From: an uncultured Flavobacteriaceae bacterium
GTDB lineage: Bacteria; Bacteroidota; Bacteroidia; Flavobacteriales; Flavobacteriaceae
DNA: 11,699 nt
Direction of reading: 5' to 3'
Assembly: GCA_937773465.1 (NCBI GenBank)
Contig: CALJVK010000031.1
Span: 1 to 11,699 of the forward strand
A model generated the notes under the pieces. It worked only from the letters and a program-made list of their open reading frames with translations. It had not been told where the DNA came from and searched no databases. The position numbers were made by a program, and so were the translations under genes. Below, piece after piece: positions 1-6,121 of this stretch. Position 1 is the stretch's first letter; each line of letters begins with the position of its first letter.

Positions 1-529
1 CAATTACTGCAAGTCTATGGTATAAATCTTCTCTAAAGTTGTCATTTAATATTTCACTTTTTAGGTTTTTATTAGTGGCAGCAATAACCCTTACATCAAC
101 TACTAAATCTTTTTCACTGCCAACTCTTTGAATCTTATGTTCTTGTAAAGCTCTTAAAACTTTTGATTGAGCAGATAAGCTCATGTCACCAATTTCATCG
201 AGAAAAATAGTTCCACCATCTGCAGCTTCAAACTTTCCAATTTTATCATTTACTGCAGATGTAAAAGCGCCTTTTATATGACCAAATAATTCGCTTTCAA
301 TAAGTTCTGAAGGAATAGCTGCGCAATTAACTTCAATAAATGGACCTTCGCATCTTGAGCTATTTAAATGTATTTGATTAGCTACTAATTCTTTTCCAGA
401 TCCATTAGGGCCAAGTATTAAAACTTTAGCATTAGTTTTAGCAACTTTTTCAATAATATTTTTAATATTATTAATCTCTAGAGATTGACCAATGATATTA
501 AATTGTTTATGTTTTTTTAATAAAAATTT
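1..529 (-). CDS. Sigma-54 activator AAA+ domain, out of frame with its receiver domain, partial at window edge
   Basis: This stretch encodes the ATPase domain of an NtrC-type bacterial enhancer-binding protein, which remodels sigma-54 RNA polymerase. Reading down from 529, translation gives a basic linker, then NIIGQS, a Walker A variant GPNGSGKE, the ELFGH motif, the sigma-54-contacting loop as GAFTSA (usually GAFTGA), Walker B GGTIFLDEIGD, the sensor I segment VRVIAATN, and FREDLYHRL with the arginine finger region. It leaves the window before the sensor II region and any C-terminal DNA-binding helix-turn-helix. The frame is open only from about 556 and has no ATG before the middle of the domain, so it is not a separately started gene. 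It lies +1 relative to the receiver frame of the gene at 528-914; removing one A from the A10 run at 531-540 joins both into one ordinary protein. Family assignment is firm; whether the intact protein is made is not known. Confidence 0.88.
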
Positions 530-914
530 ATTTTTTTTTTCGGAAAATATTATTCTTCAATGCTCCCCTTACAGAGTTTAGTAATCTATTTAAATCAGGA
601 GGTTTTGATATATAATCAAAAGCTCCTAATCTCATTGTTTCAACTGCAGTTTCTAAATCACCATGACCGGAAATCATAATTACAGGTATTTCTGAGTAAT
701 CTTTAATTAAAAATTTGAGAACATTTATACCATCTTTTTTTGGCATTTTTATATCACATAAAATCAAATCAATTTTATTTGATTTTACTATGTCAATAGC
801 TTGTAACCCATCAATAGCTTCTACAATAATATAATCTTTATTTTCCTCAGACAATACTTTATTTAACACTCTTCTGATAGTTTCTTCATCTTCAATTATT
901 AAAATTTTTGACAT
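528..914 (-). CDS. Response-regulator receiver domain, N-terminal part of an NtrC-like sigma-54 activator, frameshifted
   Basis: This is a phosphoacceptor receiver domain of a two-component system. The 128-residue product shows the acidic pair E8/D9, the phospho-acceptor D54 in LCDIKMP, the switch residue S82 in ISGHG, and K104 in YISKPP, which are the full set expected for an active receiver. It ends at a TAA directly after ten A residues (531-540 on the plus strand), exactly where a receiver would pass into a linker. The AAA+ domain continues at once in the +1 frame. With nine A residues, the junction would read IFRKKNKFLLKK and run on into the ATPase. The start lies only 5 nt downstream of the mechanosensitive channel gene, so the two are very probably co-transcribed. 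No cognate histidine kinase is visible. If the frameshift is real, the product is a stand-alone receiver; otherwise it is one half of an activator of about 400 residues or more. Confidence 0.88.
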   Translation of the reverse strand: MSKILIIEDEETIRRVLNKVLSEENKDYIIVEAIDGLQAIDIVKSNKIDLILCDIKMPKKDGINVLKFLIKDYSEIPVIMISGHGDLETAVETMRLGAFDYISKPPDLNRLLNSVRGALKNNIFRKKK

Positions 915-919
915 AAAAA

Positions 920-1741
920 TTATTTTTCTAAATGAACAACTCTTTGAGGAAATGGAATTTCAATATTATTTTCTTTAAAACTTTTGTGAATCAAAAATCT
1001 AATGTCACTTTCAATCAAATTAACTCTAAAACCATTATTATATGTGAAAATTAATTCGAAATCTAATGCACTATCTCCAAAATCTTTAAATATAACTTTC
1101 GGAGGAGGGTTTTTAATTAAATGCGGATGTGAGTTAGCTAGATTTAAAAGAATTTCTTTAATCTTTTCAACATCAGAATCATATGAAACTCCTACAGAAA
1201 CACTTCCCCTTAAAACAGTACCATTTTCGGTCCAATTAAAAAGAGTTGATGTCAAATATTTGTGATTAGGTATAATTAAAACCTTATTGTCAAATGTTAC
1301 AGCTCTTGTTGTTCTAATTTTAATATTTTCAACCCTACCGACCTTACCATCAATTTCAATAATATCTCCTACATGAACAGTTTGATCTGCTAAAATTAAT
1401 ATTCCTGAAATTATATCTTGAAAAAAAGTCTGAAGAGCTAGACCAATACCTACTAATAATGCAGCTGAGGCAGCAAATATTCCTGTAAGATTGATTCCGA
1501 AATTTTGAAATGTAATTAGAGCTACAATTATGTAAACAAAATAATTTAAAAAAGTAAAAACAGATTTAAATTTTAATTTCCTTTCCTCATCTAATTTTTT
1601 AGTAGCAATTTTCTTGGTTAATTTTAAGAGAAAATAGGTTGTAAAAAATATTAAAGAAACCAATATAATTGTAACAATTGAAAACTTTATGTTATCAGTG
1701 ATAAAAAACTCCTTGTTGATAAATTCTATAAATTTTTTCAT
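920..1741 (-). CDS. mscS: MscS-family small-conductance mechanosensitive ion channel
   Basis: The product opens in response to membrane tension and releases solutes on hypo-osmotic shock. It is an inner-membrane protein, probably heptameric. I chose the ATG at 1741 (273 residues), which gives the usual N-terminus MKKFIEF; an upstream ATG at 1768 would add nine residues. From the 1741 start, hydrophobic helices lie near residues 20-41 and 60-82. A Gly/Ala-rich pore helix at about 88-116 contains AASAALLVGIGLAL, with QDIISGILIL after it. The beta domain follows with VHVGDIIEIDGKVGRVENI and IPNHKYLTSTLFNWT, then an alpha/beta domain ending in the family tail IEIPFPQRVVHL. Length and order match the short E. 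coli MscS type. It lies about 70 nt after dnaJ with no hairpin between, and 5 nt before the receiver gene, so it probably belongs to a grpE-dnaJ-mscS-regulator unit. Confidence 0.9.
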   Translation of the reverse strand: MKKFIEFINKEFFITDNIKFSIVTIILVSLIFFTTYFLLKLTKKIATKKLDEERKLKFKSVFTFLNYFVYIIVALITFQNFGINLTGIFAASAALLVGIGLALQTFFQDIISGILILADQTVHVGDIIEIDGKVGRVENIKIRTTRAVTFDNKVLIIPNHKYLTSTLFNWTENGTVLRGSVSVGVSYDSDVEKIKEILLNLANSHPHLIKNPPPKVIFKDFGDSALDFELIFTYNNGFRVNLIESDIRFLIHKSFKENNIEIPFPQRVVHLEK

Positions 1742-1810
1742 TTGAATATATTGTATAAATATAATCAAATTGAAAGTAAGAATTAAGTTAAGATTTGATT
1801 AAAGAAAAAA

Positions 1811-2920
1811 TTATGAAAACATATCCTTTACTTTTTCAAAGAAAGATTTATCTCCTTTTTCAGGGGACGGAACAAAATTTTCATTATTTTTCATTTCTTC
1901 AAAAAATATTTTTTGTTCTTTATTTAAAGTTTTTGGAGTCCAAACATTGATATGAACCAATAAATCACCAGAGTCATATGAATTTAAACTTGAAAGGCCT
2001 TTTCCTCTAAGTCTCAATATTTTTCCGGACTGAATTCCAGATTCAAGTTTAATTCTAACATTTCCAGTAACAGTTTCAATTTCTTTTGAAATACCTAAAA
2101 CAGCTTCAGAAATACTTATGTAAAGATCATAATGTAAATTATTACCTTCTCTTTTAAGATTAGGATGTTCATTTTCTTGAATTAAAACTATTAAATCTCC
2201 AGAAATTCCATTGTTTCCTGTTGATTCATTGCCTTTTCCAGTGACTTTTAATTGCATACCATCCTCTACTCCAGACGGAATTTTTACAAGAACTGTTTCT
2301 TCAGAGGAGATTAGCCCATTAGCATCAGAGTTAGATGGTCTATTGGAAACTACTTGACCTGAACCACTACATGATGGACATGTACTAGCAGACTGCATTC
2401 TTCCTAAAATAGTATTAGTAATTCTTGTAACTTGTCCAGAGCCATTGCATGAATTACAATTTTTAAAAGTGACTCCTTTGGCTTTAATTTTTCTTTTTAC
2501 TTTAATTTTCTTCTCAACTCCTAAAATAATTTCTTTAAGGTCTAAACTAACCCTAATCCTTAAGTTACTTCCTTTGGACCTTCTTTGGCTTCCACCTCCA
2601 AATCCACTAAAACCTCCAAATCCTCCACCAAAAATATCTCCAAATTGACTAAATATATCATCCATATTCATACCTCCCCCACCAAATCCTCCACTACCAT
2701 CAAAAGCAGAGTGACCAAACTGATCGTATTTAGATTTTTTATCTTGATTACCTAAAACTTCATAAGCTTCAGCAGCTTTTTTGAAATTTTCTTCAGCAGC
2801 AGAATCACCAGGGTTTTTATCAGGGTGAAACTTAATTGCCTTTTTTCTGTAAGCTTTTTTTATTTCAGTTTCTGATGCAGATTTACTAACCCCTAAAATA
2901 TCATAATAATCTTCTTTCAT
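1811..2920 (-). CDS. dnaJ: Chaperone DnaJ (Hsp40) with a two-motif zinc finger
   Basis: DnaJ is the cytoplasmic co-chaperone that delivers substrates to DnaK and stimulates its ATPase. The 369-residue product begins with a J domain carrying the catalytic HPD at residues 32-34. A Gly/Phe-rich linker follows at about 77-112. The cysteine-rich region at about 155-188 holds only two zinc motifs, CNSCNGSG (155-162) and CPSCSGSG (181-188), where E. coli DnaJ has four. The C-terminal substrate-binding barrels and the ending KSFFEKVKDMFS follow. I recall the same reduced finger and the same tail from Flavobacterium DnaJ, so this looks like a lineage trait, not a deletion. With four cysteines it can bind a single zinc ion. 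The gene starts 12 nt after grpE ends and must be co-transcribed with it. No dnaK is in the window. Confidence 0.97.
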   Translation of the reverse strand: MKEDYYDILGVSKSASETEIKKAYRKKAIKFHPDKNPGDSAAEENFKKAAEAYEVLGNQDKKSKYDQFGHSAFDGSGGFGGGGMNMDDIFSQFGDIFGGGFGGFSGFGGGSQRRSKGSNLRIRVSLDLKEIILGVEKKIKVKRKIKAKGVTFKNCNSCNGSGQVTRITNTILGRMQSASTCPSCSGSGQVVSNRPSNSDANGLISSEETVLVKIPSGVEDGMQLKVTGKGNESTGNNGISGDLIVLIQENEHPNLKREGNNLHYDLYISISEAVLGISKEIETVTGNVRIKLESGIQSGKILRLRGKGLSSLNSYDSGDLLVHINVWTPKTLNKEQKIFFEEMKNNENFVPSPEKGDKSFFEKVKDMFS

Positions 2921-2932
2921 GAAATATTGTTT

Positions 2933-3433
2933 TTAATTACCTACTACAACTTTTGGATACCTTATTATTTTTTCTCCAAGCTTATATCCTGACTCCACAA
3001 CATCAATTACTTTACCTTTCATAGCTTTATCATCAACCGGAATTTGGGTAATCGCTTCATGAACTTCAGCATCAAAATCATCTCCTTTGTTTACTTCAAT
3101 AATTATTAAACCTTGAGCTTTCAAAGTTTCAGAAAATTTGTTTTTAATAAGAGAAAAACCCTCAATATGACCCTTATCCTTAGATTTATCAAACTCTAAT
3201 AATGCTCGTTCCATATCATCAATTACAGGCAACAAAGCAGTCATTAACTCTTGTGAGGCTGTTTTATACAACTCTAACCTTTCCTTTGAGGTTCTTTTCT
3301 TGTAATTTTCAAATTCTGCAAAAAGTCTTAAAAATTTATCTTTTTCTTCTTTAACAGAAATTGACAACTCTTCAATCTGAGATTTTAATGATGGTTTTTT
3401 ACTGCTCTTAGATTTAGGTTTTAAATCACTCAT
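2933..3433 (-). CDS. grpE: Nucleotide exchange factor GrpE
   Basis: GrpE dimers release ADP from DnaK and so reset the chaperone cycle. The 166-residue product has a lysine/serine-rich disordered head (1-18), a long charged coiled-coil helix (about 18-60) with the conserved FAEFENYKKRTSKER, a four-helix-bundle segment around ALLPVIDDMERAL, and the C-terminal beta wing with the family signature VIDVVESGYKLGEKIIRYPK (142-161). The ATG at 3433 is the only sensible start. It lies about 11-17 nt downstream of the transcription starts predicted from two overlapping promoter matches, one sigma-54-like and one of the Bacteroidota sigma-A type. It is the first gene of the grpE-dnaJ pair and probably also drives the downstream channel and regulator genes. 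Confidence 0.97.
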   Translation of the reverse strand: MSDLKPKSKSSKKPSLKSQIEELSISVKEEKDKFLRLFAEFENYKKRTSKERLELYKTASQELMTALLPVIDDMERALLEFDKSKDKGHIEGFSLIKNKFSETLKAQGLIIIEVNKGDDFDAEVHEAITQIPVDDKAMKGKVIDVVESGYKLGEKIIRYPKVVVGN

Positions 3434-3454
3434 TCATTTGTTTTTTACAATAAA

Positions 3455-3471
3455 AGCAAAAGTACTGCCAA
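3455..3471 (-). promoter_or_regulatory. Candidate sigma-54 (-24/-12) promoter upstream of grpE
   Basis: On the minus strand the sequence reads TTGGCAGTACTTTTGCT. It has the invariant GG and GC dinucleotides separated by exactly 10 nt, and matches 13 of the 15 specified positions of the consensus YTGGCACGRNNNTTGCW, differing only at the two bases after GGCA. Placing C of the GC at -12 puts +1 near 3444, 11 nt before the grpE ATG. The site is in an intergenic gap of 67 nt. A candidate sigma-54 activator is encoded at the far end of the same gene cluster. Chance matches are possible in A+T-rich DNA because the TTTTGC half is easily formed. Confidence 0.5.
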
Positions 3472-3489
3472 TTTTCAGAATTTGTCAAA
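3457..3489 (-). promoter_or_regulatory. Bacteroidota sigma-A-type promoter upstream of grpE
   Basis: On the minus strand a TTTG (3489-3486) is followed after 21 nt by TACTTTTG (3464-3457), fitting the Bacteroidota pattern TTTG/TTG-N17-23-TANNTTTG. The -7 box overlaps the -12 element of the sigma-54-like site, so the two holoenzymes could not bind at once. The direct repeat TGTCA lies at 3483-3487 and 3491-3495 over the -33 region. Confidence 0.5.
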
Positions 3490-3500
3490 ATGTCATCAAA

Positions 3501-4409
3501 TTATTTAAGTAAATTTTCTAAAGCAGATTTAAGTTCTTTATGACTAAAAACAAAACCTTCATTGACTAGTTTTTTTGAAGACACTTTTTGATTAAAAATT
3601 AATAGTTCGGACATTTTTCCTGTTAAAAATTTAACGATTTTCTTTGGAATAGACGGAAGAATTATTTTAGTTTTTAGAATTGAAGAGATTTCAAGAGCAA
3701 AATTTTTACTTGTTACTGGATTTGGGGCCACTAGATTATATATACCTTCTTTATTTTTGTCAATTAAATAAATAATTGATTTAGCCACATCATCAATATG
3801 AATCCAAGAATAATAATTATTTCCTTTACCAAACCAAACTCCTAAAAAATATTTTATTGATAAGGCTACAGGTTTTAATAACCCACCCTCCATCGAAAGA
3901 ACTAGTCCAATTCTAAGTTTCAAAACTTTTATATTATTGCTTTTAATAACATCACAGCTTTTTTCCCACTTATTAACTGTATTTCCTAAAAAAGAATTGG
4001 AAATATGATTTGTGTTTTCGTCAAACTCAATATTTACATCAGAGGGATAAATGCCAATAGCAGAAGCACAAGCAAATTGTTTTACTTTATTTCTTTTATC
4101 ATTAAATAAAAGTTTATGTAATAATTTAACAGATTTCAATCTACTTTCTAATATTGATTTTTTAGCATTTTGAGTCCACAACTGAGCTATGGGAGAGCCT
4201 GCAAGATTAATAATTACATCCACGTCTGAAATACAGTTTTCATCAATAATTCCTAATTCAGGATTCCAATAATAAAAGTTTACATCACTAGAGTTATTAA
4301 TATTATTTTTGTTGGTAGATAAAACATTTAATTCATCTCCTCTATTTAAAATAATGTCTATGACTTTTCTCCCTATCAACCCTGTTGCTCCAGTAACTAA
4401 AAATCTCAT
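3501..4409 (-). CDS. TIGR01777-type epimerase-like protein (extended SDR, YfcH family)
   Basis: The product belongs to the extended short-chain dehydrogenase/reductase superfamily, annotated in many genomes as a sugar-nucleotide epimerase or TIGR01777 protein; its true substrate is generally unknown. The 302-residue sequence starts with a Rossmann fold and dinucleotide motif TGATGLIG (6-13), then VDVIINLAGSPIA, typical of the family. The family's FACASAIGIYP and the WIHIDDVA segment follow, and the C-terminal cap ends in VNEGFVFSHKELKSALENLL, matching the DUF1731 tail. The usual catalytic YxxxK of classical SDRs is not evident, in keeping with the family. It is divergent from ilvE, and its predicted promoter overlaps the ilvE promoter. 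It ends 67 nt before grpE. Confidence 0.88.
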   Translation of the reverse strand: MRFLVTGATGLIGRKVIDIILNRGDELNVLSTNKNNINNSSDVNFYYWNPELGIIDENCISDVDVIINLAGSPIAQLWTQNAKKSILESRLKSVKLLHKLLFNDKRNKVKQFACASAIGIYPSDVNIEFDENTNHISNSFLGNTVNKWEKSCDVIKSNNIKVLKLRIGLVLSMEGGLLKPVALSIKYFLGVWFGKGNNYYSWIHIDDVAKSIIYLIDKNKEGIYNLVAPNPVTSKNFALEISSILKTKIILPSIPKKIVKFLTGKMSELLIFNQKVSSKKLVNEGFVFSHKELKSALENLLK

Positions 4410-4416
4410 ATGTATT

Positions 4417-4449
4417 TTTGTTTTGGGTCAAAGTTAATTTGTAATTTTG
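4417..4449 (+). promoter_or_regulatory. Predicted ilvE promoter (Bacteroidota type)
   Basis: TTTG at 4417-4420 and TAATTTTG at 4442-4449 are separated by 21 nt, matching TTTG-N17-23-TANNTTTG. A second TTTG at 4422-4425 gives 16 nt. The start point would be near 4455, leaving a leader of about 15 nt before the ilvE ATG. Confidence 0.55.
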
Positions 4450-4459
4450 CTAATAACAA
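4429..4459 (-). promoter_or_regulatory. Predicted promoter of the TIGR01777 gene (Bacteroidota type)
   Basis: On the minus strand TTG (4459-4457) is followed after 20 nt by TAACTTTG (4436-4429). It is interleaved with the divergent ilvE promoter in the same 60-nt gap, so the two promoters should exclude each other. The gene's ATG at 4409 would follow the start point by roughly 10-15 nt. Confidence 0.5.
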
Positions 4460-4469
4460 TTGATTTACT

Positions 4470-5513
4470 ATGAAAATTGAAAAAGTAAAAAAATCTAATA
4501 TTCCAAATATTGATTTTGATAATTTAAATTTTGGTTCTGTTTTTACTGATCATATGTTTACATGTTCATTTAAAAAAGGAAAGTGGGTTAACCCAGAAAT
4601 AAAACCCTATCAGCCAATTTTAATAAGCCCCTCAGCAAGAGTTTTTCATTATGGACAAGCTTGTTTTGAAGGTATGAAAGCATTTAAAGATCAAAATGAT
4701 AAAGTTTGGTTATTTAGACCAAAAGAAAATCACGATAGAATTGTTAAATCGTCTAAAAGATTAGCAATGCCTGAAATTCCAGAAGAAATATTTATGGAAG
4801 CTCTAAATGTACTACTAAATTTAGATAAGGACTGGATAAAAACTGGTATGGGAAATTCTTTATATATAAGACCATTTATTTTTGCAGATCAAGCAAGTTT
4901 AAATGCTACCGAGGCAAACGAATATAAGTTTATGATAATTTGTGCTCCTGCTGACACGTATTACAGCGGAGAAGTTAGAGTTAAAATTGAAAAATCATTT
5001 AGCAGAGCTTCCAAAGGTGGAGTTGGTTATGCTAAAGCAGCAGGAAATTATGCTGCTCAATTTTATCCTACAATTTTAGCAAGAGACGAAGGTTTTCAAC
5101 AAATAATTTGGACAGATTCTGTAAATCATCAATACATTGAAGAAGCAGGAACAATGAACTTATTTTTTAGAATTGGAGATACTTTACTAACTGCGCCAAT
5201 AAGTGATAGTATTTTAGATGGGATAACAAGAAAAAGTTTAATTGAAATAGCAAAAAAAGAAGGAATAAAAATTGAAATTAGACCTATTAAAGTGACTGAA
5301 ATAATTGAAGCTCAAAAAAGCGGGAATCTTAAAGAAATTTTTGGTAGTGGAACAGCTGTGGTAGTAATGCCTATAATTGGATTTGGTTATGAAAACATGA
5401 AATATGACTTGCCTAAAGTTGAAAACTCATTTTCAACTATTTTAAAGAAAAAGTTAAATGACATTCAATATAACATTTCAGATGATCCTTTTGGATGGAG
5501 AGTTGAGGCTTAA
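4470..5513 (+). CDS. ilvE: Branched-chain amino acid aminotransferase
   Basis: This PLP enzyme (fold type IV) interconverts leucine, isoleucine or valine with their 2-oxo acids using glutamate, in the cytoplasm. At 347 residues it matches the longer class II/BCAT form. Visible landmarks are SPSARVFHYGQACFEGMKAF (53-72), LFRPKENHDR, YIRPFIFAD, the lysine that binds PLP (K189 in GVGYAKAAGNYAA), EEAGTMNLFF (224-233) with its conserved glutamate, the loop SILDGITRKS, and a late GSGTAVVVMPI near the phosphate-binding region. The ATG at 4470 follows a clear promoter at the expected distance. The stop codon shares its TTAA with the stop of the convergent downstream gene. No other branched-chain biosynthesis gene is nearby. 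Confidence 0.95.
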   Translation: MKIEKVKKSNIPNIDFDNLNFGSVFTDHMFTCSFKKGKWVNPEIKPYQPILISPSARVFHYGQACFEGMKAFKDQNDKVWLFRPKENHDRIVKSSKRLAMPEIPEEIFMEALNVLLNLDKDWIKTGMGNSLYIRPFIFADQASLNATEANEYKFMIICAPADTYYSGEVRVKIEKSFSRASKGGVGYAKAAGNYAAQFYPTILARDEGFQQIIWTDSVNHQYIEEAGTMNLFFRIGDTLLTAPISDSILDGITRKSLIEIAKKEGIKIEIRPIKVTEIIEAQKSGNLKEIFGSGTAVVVMPIIGFGYENMKYDLPKVENSFSTILKKKLNDIQYNISDDPFGWRVEA

Positions 5514-5893
5514 CTCAAAATTTTTAAAATATTGGGTTTGAAATAATTAGGGCCTTTCAATACTTTTCCATCTTCACGGAATATTGGTTCTCCATCTTCA
5601 GATAATTTACTCATATTACTCCTCTGAATCTCATCAAAGACTTGTTCAATTTTATCTTGCATTCCATGCTCGATAATTGTTCCACACAAAATATATAGCA
5701 TGTCTCCTAAAGCATCTGCAACTTCAATTAAATCATTATTATTAGCAGCTTCAAAATATTCCTGATTTTCTTCAGCCATCAGGTTAAACCTCAACTTGAT
5801 AGTTTCAGGATCCAATTTAGATGTAGGATTATCTTTAAAACTAAGTTTATATACTTGATGAAATTTTTTTACACAATCTAATTGATGTTTCAT
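5510..5893 (-). CDS. MazG-like / all-alpha NTP pyrophosphohydrolase family protein
   Basis: The 127-residue product resembles the all-alpha NTP pyrophosphatase superfamily (MazG and phosphoribosyl-ATP pyrophosphohydrolase-like), which hydrolyses (d)NTPs or related nucleotides to monophosphate and PPi, mostly for house-cleaning. The magnesium-binding signature EExxE...ExxD is present: E41, E42 and E45 in EENQEYFE, then E57, D60 and D64 in EVADALGDM. The tail has SEDGEPIFREDGKVLKGPNYF, which I associate with the Bacteroidota branch annotated as a nucleoside triphosphate pyrophosphohydrolase family protein. It is convergent with ilvE with a 4-nt overlap, and divergent from the small membrane protein gene. 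The exact substrate cannot be read from the sequence. Confidence 0.8.
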   Translation of the reverse strand: MKHQLDCVKKFHQVYKLSFKDNPTSKLDPETIKLRFNLMAEENQEYFEAANNNDLIEVADALGDMLYILCGTIIEHGMQDKIEQVFDEIQRSNMSKLSEDGEPIFREDGKVLKGPNYFKPNILKILS

Positions 5894-5915
5894 ATTATAT
5901 TAAGTGTTATTTTTG
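5882..5915 (+). promoter_or_regulatory. Predicted promoter of the small membrane protein / crcB pair
   Basis: TATTTTTG at 5908-5915 is a perfect TANNTTTG -7 box. The nearest upstream TTG (5882-5884) is 23 nt away, at the long end of the accepted spacing. The start point would be near 5921, giving a leader of about 12 nt. The -33 element falls inside the start of the divergent pyrophosphohydrolase gene. No fluoride (crcB) riboswitch-like structure can fit in so short a leader. Confidence 0.4.
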
Positions 5916-5932
5916 AACTAAAATAGTTAAAT

Positions 5933-6121
5933 ATGTTTAGTAACGGACAATTAGTTTTTGGACTATTATTTTTTGTTTCATTCATAATAATTGTCACCTA
6001 TAGTTATAAGAAGGATTTAAAAAAACTCAATGGCACCTACAAAGGAATTAAGTGGGTTGTTATAGGTTTTATTGCTTTCGTTTCACTTCTTGTAATTTTA
6101 AAAAAACTAAGTATTTCGTGA
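5933..6121 (+). CDS. Small two-helix membrane protein, translationally coupled to crcB
   Basis: I do not recognise a named family. The 62-residue product has two hydrophobic helices, at about 7-24 (LVFGLLFFVSFIIIVTYSY) and 43-57 (VVIGFIAFVSLLVIL), joined by a lysine-rich loop KKDLKKLNGTYKGIK. This suggests a hairpin with the basic loop in the cytoplasm. Its TGA stop overlaps the GTG start of the fluoride channel gene as GTGA, and a good promoter lies just upstream, which supports it being a real gene. It could help assemble or regulate the channel, or simply be a co-transcribed membrane peptide; nothing in the sequence decides this. Confidence 0.7.
   Translation: MFSNGQLVFGLLFFVSFIIIVTYSYKKDLKKLNGTYKGIKWVVIGFIAFVSLLVILKKLSIS

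Noticed and set aside
1002..1265. Plus-strand open frame of 87 codons
   Set aside because: It lies wholly opposite the mscS coding sequence, resembles no family, and mirrors the real gene's codon pattern.
2445..2648. Plus-strand open frame of 67 codons rich in proline and leucine
   Set aside because: It is the antisense of the Gly/Phe-rich linker of dnaJ; glycine codons read as proline on the other strand.
5894..5932. Fluoride (crcB) riboswitch before the channel operon
   Set aside because: The leader after the predicted start is about 12 nt, too short, and no matching conserved bases are seen.
6052..6117. ATG-started N-terminal extension of crcB
   Set aside because: It adds a cysteine-rich stretch absent from the family and overlaps the small membrane protein gene; GTG 6118 gives the standard start.
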